From positions 558,001-622,000 of the forward strand of contig NZ_PVZC01000002.1 of assembly GCF_003002095.1 (NCBI RefSeq): a stretch of DNA of 64,000 nt, in the 5' to 3' direction. Position 1 is the first letter of the stretch. Each line of letters begins with the position of its first letter. The notes beneath the pieces were generated by a model, which was given only the letters and a program-made list of their open reading frames with translations, ran no database searches and was not told where the DNA came from. Of this stretch, positions 16,630 through 24,144 are shown piece by piece. The position numbers and the translations under genes were made by a program. Origin of the DNA: Allonocardiopsis opalescens. GTDB taxonomy: Bacteria > Actinomycetota > Actinomycetes > Streptosporangiales > Streptosporangiaceae.

Positions 16630-17751
16630 TCAGTCCCAGTCGAGCCCACCGCCCGTCTGGTACTCGATGACGCGGGTCTCGAAGAAGTTCTTCTCCTTGT
16701 TCAGGTCCATCAGCTCCGACATCCACGGGAACGGGTTCTCCGTCTCGCCGTAGATGGGCGCGAGGCCCAGCTGGGCGGCGCGGCGGTTCGCGATCACGTG
16801 CATGTAGCGCTCGCACTGCTCGGCGTTGAGGCCGAGCATGCCGTTGGGCATGGTGTCGCGGCCGTAGGCGACCTCCAGTTCGCAGCCCTCGGCGAGCATG
16901 CCGCGGACCTCGCGCTGGAAGTCCTCCGTCCACAGGTGGGGGTTCTCGATCCTGATCTGGTTGATCGCGTCGATGCCGAAGTTCAGGTGGATGGACTCGT
17001 CGCGCAGGATGTACTGGTACTGCTCGGCCACGCCCACCATCTTGTTGCGGCGGCCCAGGGCGAGGATCTGGGCGAAGCCCGTGTAGAACCACATCCCCTC
17101 GAAGACCACGTAGAAGGCGACCAGGTCGCGCAGGAAGGCGCGGTCGGCCTCCGGTGTGCCGGTGCGGAACTCCGGATCCTCCAGGTTGCGGGTGTAGTCC
17201 AGCGCCCAGGCCGCCTTGTCGGTGATCGAGGGCACCTCCCGGTACATGTTGAACAGCTCGCCCTCGTCCAGGCCGAGGCTCTCGCAGATGTACTGGAAGG
17301 TGTGGGTGTGCACGGCCTCCTCGAATGCCTGGCGCAGCAGGTACTGGCGGCACTCGGGGTTGGTGAGGTGCCGGTAGACCGCGAGGACGATGTTGTTGGC
17401 CACCAGCGACTCCGAGGTGGCGAAGAAGCCCAGGTTCCGCTTGATCATCAGCCGCTCGTCGGCGGTGAGCCCGTCGCGCGACTTCCACAGCGCGATGTCG
17501 GCCTGCATGCCGACCTCGGTCGGCATCCACTGGTTGCGGCAGCCGGCCAGGTACTTGTCCCAGGCCCACCGGTACTTCAGCGGCAGCAGCTGGTTCACGT
17601 CGGCCCTGGCGTTGATCATCGCCTTGTCGCCGACCTCCACCCGCCCGGCCCCGCGCTCGATCGCCTCCAGCCCCGTGGTCCCGGAACCCGTGCCCCCGGG
17701 AGCGGCCGCGGCCGCCGCCGTATCCGTGCCGAAGGTCTCCGTGCCGCTCAT
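16630..17751 (-). CDS. nrdB: Class I ribonucleotide reductase small subunit, class Ic type
   Basis: The product has 373 residues from ATG 17751, with GAGGG upstream. The R2 ferritin-like fold carries metal ligands Glu114, Glu145, His148, Glu218, Glu252 and His255 ([25 protein letters not shown]). The position of the radical tyrosine (Tyr122 in E. coli) is Phe152, and the first ligand is Glu rather than Asp. Both are hallmarks of the Chlamydia trachomatis class Ic enzyme, whose ligand numbers (89, 120, 123, 193, 227, 230, Phe127) differ by exactly 25. A Mn/Fe cofactor instead of a tyrosyl radical is therefore expected. It partners with NrdA encoded upstream; the gap between them holds two DnaA boxes, suggesting its own promoter. 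Confidence 0.95.
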   Translation of the reverse strand: MSGTETFGTDTAAAAAAPGGTGSGTTGLEAIERGAGRVEVGDKAMINARADVNQLLPLKYRWAWDKYLAGCRNQWMPTEVGMQADIALWKSRDGLTADERLMIKRNLGFFATSESLVANNIVLAVYRHLTNPECRQYLLRQAFEEAVHTHTFQYICESLGLDEGELFNMYREVPSITDKAAWALDYTRNLEDPEFRTGTPEADRAFLRDLVAFYVVFEGMWFYTGFAQILALGRRNKMVGVAEQYQYILRDESIHLNFGIDAINQIRIENPHLWTEDFQREVRGMLAEGCELEVAYGRDTMPNGMLGLNAEQCERYMHVIANRRAAQLGLAPIYGETENPFPWMSELMDLNKEKNFFETRVIEYQTGGGLDWD

Positions 17752-17770
17752 CGCCCACCCTCTCGTCGAG

Positions 17771-17809
17771 TTGTCCACAGCCGGCCGCCGCCGGTCCGAG
17801 TTGTCCACA
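17771..17809. promoter_or_regulatory. Two DnaA boxes upstream of nrdB
   Basis: TTGTCCACA occurs at 17771-17779 and again at 17801-17809, each preceded by CGAG, exactly 30 bp apart. This is the actinomycete form of the DnaA box. They lie 20-58 bases upstream of the nrdB start, in the leader or promoter. DnaA control of nrd genes is known in E. coli; here it is inferred from the sites. Confidence 0.7.
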
Positions 17810-17920
17810 GCCCCGCCCCACCACCTGGCGCGGGGCCTTGCGATTCGGGAAGAATTGAAGGGAGGGTGGCCCCCTGGGCGGGCGGGGCATCAACTCCCGG
17901 CTTCCCGGTCCGGGCCGACG

Positions 17921-17947
17921 GAGCGGACAGAGCGGACAGTGCGGACA
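17921..17947. repeat. Three tandem 9-bp repeats in the nrdA-nrdB gap
   Basis: GAGCGGACA, GAGCGGACA and GTGCGGACA are head to tail, followed by GAG. They lie about 75 bases past the nrdA stop on the transcribed strand. It could be a protein-binding array or replication slippage product; no function is visible. Confidence 0.6.
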
Positions 17948-18019
17948 GAGCCCACTGAGCCGCCCGCGCCACCCCCGCCCGCGCCTCCCGGGGCGCGAGG
18001 CCGCCCGGCGCCGACCGCC

Positions 18020-20524
18020 TCACTGGCACGCCTCGCAGTCGGGGTCCTCGATCGAGCAGGCCGCACCGGACGGCTCCGGCGCCGGCGCCGCGGCCGGCTG
18101 CTCCACCGCCACCGCGTTCAGCCGTCCGTCGGTGCCGCGCAGCGTGCTCTTCTCCACGTGGGTGGCCCCCTGGGACCGCAGGTAGTACGTGGTCTTCAGC
18201 CCGGCCCGCCACGCCCCGCGGTACAGCTCGTCCAGCTTTCGCCCGCTCGGCGCGGCCACGTACAGGTTCAGCGACTGCGCCTGGTCCAGCCACTTCTGCC
18301 GCCGCGAGGCGGCGGCCACCAGCCAGGACGGGTCGATCTCGAAGGCCGTCGCGTACAGCGCCTTCAGGTCCGCGGGCACCCGACCGATCGGCCCGAGGCT
18401 GCCGTCGTGCAACTTCAGGTCCGCCACCATGGCCGCGTCCCACAGGCCGCGCTCCTTGAGGTCGGCGACCAGGTACGGGTTGACCACGGTGAAGTCGCCC
18501 GACATGTTCGACTTCACGTACAGGTTCCGGTACAGCGGCTCGATCGACTGCCCCACCCCGCAGATGTTGGAGATCGTCGCCGTGGGCGCGATCGCCATCA
18601 CATTGGAGTTGCGCATGCCGACGGTGCGCACCCGCTCCCGCAGCCCCGACCAGTCCAGGCGCGCCCCCGCGTCCATCTCCAGCTCGCCCCCGCGCGCCTC
18701 GCGCAGCAGCTCCACCGAGTCGATCGGCAGCACGCCCCGGCTCCACAGCGAGCCCGCGAAGCTGGCGTAGCGCCCGCGCTCGGCCGCCAGCTCCACCGAC
18801 GCCTCGATCGCGTGGTAGGAGATCCGCTCCATGCTCGCGTCCGCGAACTCCACCGCCGCCTGCGAGGCGTACGGCAGCCGCAGCCGGAACAGCGCGTCGG
18901 CGAAGCCCATCAGCCCGAGCCCGATCGGCCGGTGCCGCAGGTTGGACCGCTCGGCCTCGGGGATCGTGTAGAAGTTCACGTCGATGACGTTGTCCAGCAT
19001 CCGCACGGCGGTGCGCACGGTGCGCCGCAGCCGCTCGGTGTCGAGCGCGCCGTCCACCACGTGCCTGGCCAGGTTCACCGAGCCCAGGTTGCAGACCGCC
19101 ACCTCGTCCGCCGAGGTGTTGAGGGTGATCTCGGTGCACAGGTTCGACGAGTGCACCACCCCGGTGTGCCGCTGCGGCGAGCGCAGGTTGCACGGGTCCT
19201 TGAAGGTGATCCACGGGTGCCCGGTCTCGAACAGCATGGTCAGCATCCGCCGCCAGAGCTCCACCGCGCGCACCCGCCGGTGGACGCGGATCTCCCCCGC
19301 CTCGGCCGCCCGCTCGTAGGACTCGTACCGCTCGGCGAAGTCCGCCCCGTACAGCTCGTGCAGGTCCGGCACCTCGTCCGGCGAGAACAGCGTCCAGTGC
19401 GCGTCGGCCTCCACCCGCCGCATGAACAGGTCGGGCACCCAGTTGGCGGTGTTCATGTCGTGCGTCCGCCGCCGCTCGTCCCCGGTGTTCTTGCGCAGGT
19501 CCAGGAACTCCTCGACATCGATGTGCCAGGTCTCCAGGTAGGCGCAGACGGCGCCGCGCCGGCGGCCGCCTTGGTTCACCGCCACCGCCGTGTCGTTGGC
19601 GATCTTGAGGAAGGGGACGACGCCCTGGGACTTGCCGTTGGTGCCCTTGATGTGGGCGCCCATGCCGCGGATGGGCGTCCAGTCGTTGCCGAGGCCGCCC
19701 GAGTACTTCGACAGCAGGGCGTTGTTCTGGATGCCGTGGAAGATCGACGCCAGGTCGTCCTGGACGGTGGTCAGGAAGCACGACGACAGCTGGGCGCGGC
19801 GGGTGCCGGCGTTGAACAGGGTCGGGGTGGAGCACATGAAGTCGAAGGACGACAGCAGCTCGTAGAACTCGGCCGCGCGGGCCTCGCGGTCGTCCTCGCG
19901 CAGGGCCAGGCCCATGGCGACGCGCATCAGGAAGGCTTGGGGCAGTTCGTAGCGGACGCCGTCGCTGTGCAGGAAGTAGCGGTCGTAGAGGGTCTGCAGG
20001 CCGAGGAAGGTGAAGGACAGGTCGCGCTCGGGGCGCAGCGCGGCGGCGACGCGGTCCAGGTCGAAGGCGGCCAGTTCGGGGTCGAGCTGCTCCAGTTCGA
20101 TGCCGCGCCGCACGTAGGCGGCGAAGTAGGCCGGGTAGCGCTCGGCCATCTCGGCCTGGGCGGCCTGGTCGAAGCCGCCGTGCACGAAGCCCAGCGCCTC
20201 CCGCCGCAGCTTGTCCAGCAGCAGCCGCGCGCTGACCTGGGAGTACTCGGGTTCGACCTCCACGAGGGTGCGGGCGGCCATCACCAGGGCCAGTTCCAGC
20301 TCGTCGACGCGCACGCCGTCGTAGAGGTCGCGCAGCACCGCGTCGAGCACCCGCCGGGGTTCGACGGCGTCCAGCCCGGCGCAGGCCTCGCCGATCACCA
20401 GGGCGAGCCGGTCGGTGTCCAGCGGCATGAGGCCGCCGTCGGGCCGCCGTACCGAGATCCCCGGCACCGCGCTCGGCGCGGCGGCGCTCTCGGTTCGGTG
20501 GCGCACGTCTTCGGTGATGGTCAC
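18020..20524 (-). CDS. nrdA: Class I ribonucleotide reductase large subunit
   Basis: The product has 834 residues from GTG 20524 behind GAGGAG. One ATP-cone (about residues 23-110) precedes the ten-stranded barrel. Motifs include SSCFLTT (first redox Cys), SSNLCTEITLN (radical Cys, about residue 462), CNLGSVNL (second redox Cys), IAPTATISNICG, and TTYYLRS (radical-transfer Tyr pair). The tail ends DPDCEACQ, with Cys830/Cys833 as the shuttle thiols that accept electrons from thioredoxin-like donors. It reduces ribonucleoside diphosphates. A cobalamin riboswitch and NrdR-like boxes upstream place it under B12 and dNTP control. Being 834 residues with a single ATP-cone, it is shorter than the chlamydial partner. 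Confidence 0.97.
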   Translation of the reverse strand: MTITEDVRHRTESAAAPSAVPGISVRRPDGGLMPLDTDRLALVIGEACAGLDAVEPRRVLDAVLRDLYDGVRVDELELALVMAARTLVEVEPEYSQVSARLLLDKLRREALGFVHGGFDQAAQAEMAERYPAYFAAYVRRGIELEQLDPELAAFDLDRVAAALRPERDLSFTFLGLQTLYDRYFLHSDGVRYELPQAFLMRVAMGLALREDDREARAAEFYELLSSFDFMCSTPTLFNAGTRRAQLSSCFLTTVQDDLASIFHGIQNNALLSKYSGGLGNDWTPIRGMGAHIKGTNGKSQGVVPFLKIANDTAVAVNQGGRRRGAVCAYLETWHIDVEEFLDLRKNTGDERRRTHDMNTANWVPDLFMRRVEADAHWTLFSPDEVPDLHELYGADFAERYESYERAAEAGEIRVHRRVRAVELWRRMLTMLFETGHPWITFKDPCNLRSPQRHTGVVHSSNLCTEITLNTSADEVAVCNLGSVNLARHVVDGALDTERLRRTVRTAVRMLDNVIDVNFYTIPEAERSNLRHRPIGLGLMGFADALFRLRLPYASQAAVEFADASMERISYHAIEASVELAAERGRYASFAGSLWSRGVLPIDSVELLREARGGELEMDAGARLDWSGLRERVRTVGMRNSNVMAIAPTATISNICGVGQSIEPLYRNLYVKSNMSGDFTVVNPYLVADLKERGLWDAAMVADLKLHDGSLGPIGRVPADLKALYATAFEIDPSWLVAAASRRQKWLDQAQSLNLYVAAPSGRKLDELYRGAWRAGLKTTYYLRSQGATHVEKSTLRGTDGRLNAVAVEQPAAAPAPEPSGAACSIEDPDCEACQ

Positions 20525-20653
20525 TGCTGCTCCTCGTCGCTTCGGACCCCGTGGTCCGGGCTCGCGAGAAGGCGCAGCGGCGGCACAAGACGGAGCGCGG
20601 CGGCCCGCACGGCCGCCGTCGCCGCCCGTGAGCCCACCCGCGAGGCTCCGGAA

Positions 20654-20676
20654 CGCGCACGCCGGAGGCGTGCGCG
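20654..20676 (-). terminator. Expression-platform hairpin downstream of the riboswitch
   Basis: CGCGCACGC and GCGTGCGCG form a perfect 9-bp stem with a 5-nt loop a few bases past the B12 box, 130 bases before the nrdA start. Its position suits a terminator or anti-antiterminator arm governed by cobalamin binding; it lacks a T-tract. Confidence 0.55.
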
Positions 20677-20678
20677 CC

Positions 20679-20925
20679 GGTGGCAGGTCTTCGGACTCGC
20701 GGGCGTCCGGGCGGGGGCCCGGCGGATCTACTGACCGTCGCTTCCCGGACGCAGGCGTCCAGTGCTGTCCGGGGCGCGGCCGCGCCGGCGGTTTCGCACC
20801 GTCGGGCGGGCCGGCTCCGGGACGGTGGTCGTTCCCGCTCACCGCTGCGGGGCAGTCCCGGATTCGCACCGGGTTCCCTCTTCGCCACCGGCCCGTGGGG
20901 GCCGGTGGACCACCAGCAGGGCACA
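20679..20925 (-). promoter_or_regulatory. Cobalamin (B12) riboswitch upstream of nrdA
   Basis: On the minus strand the conserved core reads GGGAACCCGGTGCGAATCC, then GGGACTGCCCCGCAGCGGTGA (plus positions 20839-20878), and the 3' B12 box reads GAGTCCGAAGACCTGCCACC (20679-20698). A P-stem GGCCCCCAC/CCACGGGCC-like element flanks the 5' side. Cobalamin riboswitches repress B12-independent class I reductases when B12 is available and a B12-dependent class II enzyme can work, as established for nrdABS of Streptomyces coelicolor. This implies a class II nrdJ elsewhere in the genome. Confidence 0.93.
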
Positions 20926-20973
20926 GCCTACATCTTGTGGCGGTCTTGTCGAGCTGCCCAACATGATGTGGCG
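20925..20973 (-). promoter_or_regulatory. nrdA promoter candidate with two NrdR-box-like repeats
   Basis: CCTACATCTTGTGGCG (20927-20942) and CCAACATGATGTGGCG (20958-20973) share 13 of 16 bases and start 31 bp apart, the three-helical-turn spacing typical of paired NrdR boxes. Between and within them, on the minus strand, a TCGACA (-35) and TAGGCT (-10) pair with a 16-bp spacer can be drawn, so bound NrdR would cover the promoter. The promoter call is inference. Confidence 0.6.
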
Positions 20974-21026
20974 CGTCGCGTTCTCTTTCTCACTCTGGCC
21001 ACTCTGGTGCCGGACGCGCCGGCGCC

Positions 21027-21797
21027 TCAGCCGCCCAGGCGGCCGTCCCCTACGGCGAGCAGCCGCTCGGCCACCAGCTCCACCACCCGCTCGCGGTGCT
21101 CGTTGAGGAAGAAGTGGCCGCCGGCGAAGGTGTGCAGTTCGAACGGGCCGGTGGTGTGGGCGGCCCAGGCCGCCGCCTCCTCGGGCTCCACCCGCGGGTC
21201 GCGGTCGCCGGTGAGCGCGACGACCGGGCAGTCCAGCGGCTCCGCCGGACGGTACACGTGGGTCTCGACGGCCGTGTAGTCGGCCCGTACGACGGGCAGC
21301 ACCAGCCGCCGCAGCGCGGGGTCGGCCAGCAGTTCGGGCTCGACCCCGCCGAGCCGGCCCAGCTCGGCCACCAGGCCGTCGTCGTCCAACTCCCGCACCG
21401 CCTCGTCCTCGCGCCACCGCGAGGGCGCGCGCCGCCCGGAGACGAAGAGGGCGGCCGGCGGCGCACCGGAGCGGCGCAGCCGGTCGGCGACCTCGAAGGC
21501 CAGCAGGGCGCCCATGCTGTGCCCGAACAGGGCGAGCGGCCGGTCGGTCCAGGCCAGCAGCACCGCGTGCAGGCCGTCGGCCAGCTCGGCCAGGTCGGGT
21601 ACCAGCGGCTCGGCGCGGCGGTCCTGGCGGCCGGGGTACTGCACGGCGAGCGCCTCGATCCGCTCGGGCAGCGCCGCGGACACCGGGTGGTAGTAGGAGG
21701 CGGAGCCGCCGGCGTGCGGCAGGCAGGCCAGCCGGAACTCGGCGCCCGGGCGCGGGTGGAAGCGGCGGGTCCACCGGTCCGCGGCGGCTGCGGGCAT
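21027..21797 (-). CDS. Type II thioesterase (alpha/beta hydrolase)
   Basis: The product has 256 residues from ATG 21797 (AGAGGA upstream). The opening FRLACLPHAGGSASYYHPVS is the hallmark of GrsT/SrfAD-type thioesterases. The nucleophile elbow GHSMG is at 92-96 (Ser94), TGDRDPRVEP holds the acid, and AGGHFFLNEH the catalytic His. Such enzymes clear misprimed carriers in polyketide or non-ribosomal peptide assembly lines. No synthase lies in this window, so it is an orphan here and may serve a cluster elsewhere. It is transcribed toward the nrd promoter region and divergently from the pentose ABC operon. Confidence 0.9.
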   Translation of the reverse strand: MPAAAADRWTRRFHPRPGAEFRLACLPHAGGSASYYHPVSAALPERIEALAVQYPGRQDRRAEPLVPDLAELADGLHAVLLAWTDRPLALFGHSMGALLAFEVADRLRRSGAPPAALFVSGRRAPSRWREDEAVRELDDDGLVAELGRLGGVEPELLADPALRRLVLPVVRADYTAVETHVYRPAEPLDCPVVALTGDRDPRVEPEEAAAWAAHTTGPFELHTFAGGHFFLNEHRERVVELVAERLLAVGDGRLGG

Positions 21798-22131
21798 GGG
21801 TCTGCGTCCTCTCGTAGCGGTGCCGGCCGTGGCGCGGCCGCCGCCTGCGGCCCGGCGCTCGGCCCGCCCCCATTCCCTCACGGCGGGCGGCGCCGCGCCA
21901 CTGCCCGTTGGAGCACCCCGCGCAGCCGCGGCCGCGGCCGCCGCTCACCGGCCGCTACCAGCGCGAACACACGGCAAGCGATGTTAAACAGAGATGACAG
22001 TCACATTACGGAACCGCATCGACAGGGGGCACTTATCTGGACCAAGTTCTCATTAAGGAATAAGTTGCCCGGAACAACAAAGGGCGGCCGGGCGCCCCAG
22101 GCACCGGGCGAACCAGGTGAGGAGTTCCGAA
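21798..22131. promoter_or_regulatory. Divergent promoter region of thioesterase and pentose ABC operon
   Basis: The half nearest the ABC operon (21975-22085) is clearly AT-richer than its surroundings. It holds an inverted repeat ACTTAT (22031-22036) and ATAAGT (22060-22065), spaced by 23 bases, and a TTAAGGAATAAG stretch. The ROK regulator encoded at the operon end may bind here; I see no firm -35/-10 pair. Confidence 0.45.
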
Positions 22132-23217
22132 GTGCGTCGAAGCTACGTGGGAATGGCGGCCGCGGCCGCGACCGCGGCACTGACCCTCGCCGCCTGCGGC
22201 GGGGGTGCCCAGCCGGAGGGCGAAGGCGAGGGCGGCGGCGCCGCCACCGGCGGCGTCGGGGTCATCCTGCCCGACACGGTCTCGTCGGTGCGGTGGGAGC
22301 AGTTCGACCGCCCCTACCTGGAGGACGCCTTCGAGGCGGCCGGCATCGAGTACGACATCCAGAACGCCGAGGGCGACGCCCAGCGGATGCAGACCATCGC
22401 CGACCAGATGATCACCAGCGGCATCAGTGTGCTCGCACTGGTGAACCTGGACTCCGACTCCGCGGCCACCATCCAGCAGAGCGCCGAGCAGGCCGGCGTC
22501 CAGACCATCGACTACGACCGCCTCACCCTGGGCGGCAGCGCCGAGTACTACGTCTCCTTCGACAATGTCGTGGTCGGCGAGGAGCAGGGCCGCGGCCTGC
22601 AGCAGTGCCTCGGCGAGGGCGACGCCAACATCGTGTACCTCAACGGCGCCCCCACCGACAACAACGCCACCCTGTTCTCCCAGGGCGCCCACTCCGTGCT
22701 GGACGCGGTGGAGAACTACGAGGTCGTGGCCGAGCAGGCCGTGCCCGAGTGGGACAACCAGCAGGCCGCCACCATCTTCGACCAGATGTGGACCGAGGAG
22801 GGCGGCGAGATCGACGGCGTGGTCGCCGCCAACGACGGCCTCGCCAACGCGGTGATCTCGGTGCTGGAGCGCAACGGCGCCGCGGGCGACGTGCCCGTCA
22901 CCGGCCAGGACGCCACCGTCGAGGGCCTGCAGCACATCCTCGCCGGCGACCAGTGCATGACCGTCTACAAGCCGGCGCACCTGGAGGCGCAGGCCCTGGC
23001 CGACCTGGTGATCGCGCTGCTGAACGGCGAGGAGGCCGAGACCACCACCACGGTCCGCGACGAGACCGGCGGCCGCGACGTGCCCGCCGTGCTGCTCGAC
23101 CCGATCGCGATCTTCCAGGACAACGTGAGCCAGGTCGTCGACGACGGCGTCGTCTCCGCCGAGGAGCTGTGCGAGGGCGAGTTCGCCGAGCCCTGCGCCG
23201 ACGCCGGCATCGAGTAA
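22132..23217 (+). CDS. Sugar ABC transporter binding lipoprotein (XylF-like)
   Basis: The product has 361 residues from GTG 22132, chosen because GAGGAG lies seven bases upstream. The signal peptide ends LTLAACGGG with lipidated Cys near 23. The mature domain is a type-1 periplasmic binding fold: VGVILPDTVSSVRWEQFDRPYLEDAF, ADQMITSGISVLALVNLDS, IDYDRLTLGGSAEYYVSFDNVVVGEEQG, VVAANDGLANAVISVL, VTGQDATVEGLQHI. This resembles D-xylose binding proteins. It is followed by the ATPase and permease genes and the ROK regulator, resembling the xylFGH-rok7B7 locus of Streptomyces. Confidence 0.93.
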   Translation: MRRSYVGMAAAAATAALTLAACGGGAQPEGEGEGGGAATGGVGVILPDTVSSVRWEQFDRPYLEDAFEAAGIEYDIQNAEGDAQRMQTIADQMITSGISVLALVNLDSDSAATIQQSAEQAGVQTIDYDRLTLGGSAEYYVSFDNVVVGEEQGRGLQQCLGEGDANIVYLNGAPTDNNATLFSQGAHSVLDAVENYEVVAEQAVPEWDNQQAATIFDQMWTEEGGEIDGVVAANDGLANAVISVLERNGAAGDVPVTGQDATVEGLQHILAGDQCMTVYKPAHLEAQALADLVIALLNGEEAETTTTVRDETGGRDVPAVLLDPIAIFQDNVSQVVDDGVVSAEELCEGEFAEPCADAGIE

Positions 23218-23345
23218 CCGGACCCGGGACGCGCGGTCCTGGCCGCCGCCGGCCGCGCGTCCCGCAACCAGCGCCGGTCCGCGGGCCCACTCCCCTCCTC
23301 GGGTCCGCGGACCGGTCAGGAACCCAGAGCAGATTGGGGCTTGGT

Positions 23346-24128
23346 GTGGCCTCCCCTGAACAGCCCGTGCTGGAACTGCACGGCGTCAACAAGAGCTTCG
23401 GCGCGGTGCACGTGCTGCACGACGTCGACCTGGCCGTCTATCCGGGCCAGGTGACCGCACTGGTCGGCGACAACGGCGCGGGCAAGTCGACCCTGATCAA
23501 GTGCATCGCCGGCATCCACGCCGCCGACAGCGGCCAGATCCGCTTCAACGGCTCCCCGGTGAGCATCGGCAGCCCGCGCGACGCCGCCCAGCTGGGCATC
23601 GAGATCGTCTACCAGGACCTCGCGCTCGCCGACAACCTCGACGTCACCCAGAACATGTTCCTGGGCCGTGAGATCACCTCCGGCCCGGTGCTGGACGAGG
23701 CGACGATGGAGCGCAAGGCCCGCGAGACGCTGACCCGGCTGTCGGTGCGCACGCTGTCGTCGGTGCGCCAGCTGGTGGCGAGCCTGTCCGGCGGCCAGCG
23801 GCAGACCGTCGCCATCGCCAAGGCGGTGCTGTGGGACTCCAAGGTGGTCATCCTGGACGAGCCCACCGCCGCGCTCGGCGTCGCGCAGACCCGCCAGGTG
23901 CTCGACCTGGTCCGGCGGCTGGCCGAGACGGGCCACGGCGTCATCCTGGTCTCGCACAACATGAACGACGTCCTGGAGGTGGCCGACCGCATCGCCGTGC
24001 TGTACCTGGGCCGGATCGCGGCCGAGGTCGAGGCGGCCGAGGTCACCCAGAACCAGGTCGTGGAGCTGATCACCTCCGGCCGCTCCGGCGAGCTGGGCCT
24101 GGCCGCGCACAACGGCGCGAACCTCTGA
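23346..24128 (+). CDS. Sugar ABC transporter ATP-binding protein (XylG-like, single domain)
   Basis: The product has 260 residues from GTG 23346; the ribosome site is weak, so the start is less sure than the gene. Walker A GDNGAGKST (41-49), QDLALADNLDVTQNMFLG (Q-loop), SLSGGQRQT and VVILDEPTAALG are intact. Only one nucleotide-binding domain is present, unlike E. coli XylG or RbsA, which have two; the actinomycete relatives are single-domain and presumably dimerise. It energises the permease encoded 16 bases downstream. Confidence 0.95.
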   Translation: MASPEQPVLELHGVNKSFGAVHVLHDVDLAVYPGQVTALVGDNGAGKSTLIKCIAGIHAADSGQIRFNGSPVSIGSPRDAAQLGIEIVYQDLALADNLDVTQNMFLGREITSGPVLDEATMERKARETLTRLSVRTLSSVRQLVASLSGGQRQTVAIAKAVLWDSKVVILDEPTAALGVAQTRQVLDLVRRLAETGHGVILVSHNMNDVLEVADRIAVLYLGRIAAEVEAAEVTQNQVVELITSGRSGELGLAAHNGANL

Positions 24129-24144
24129 GGGGGAAGTACCACCG

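Noticed and set aside
17390-20734. Open frame of over 1100 codons opposite nrdA
   Set aside because: It mirrors nrdA codon positions and shows no domain; nrdA on the other strand is unmistakable.
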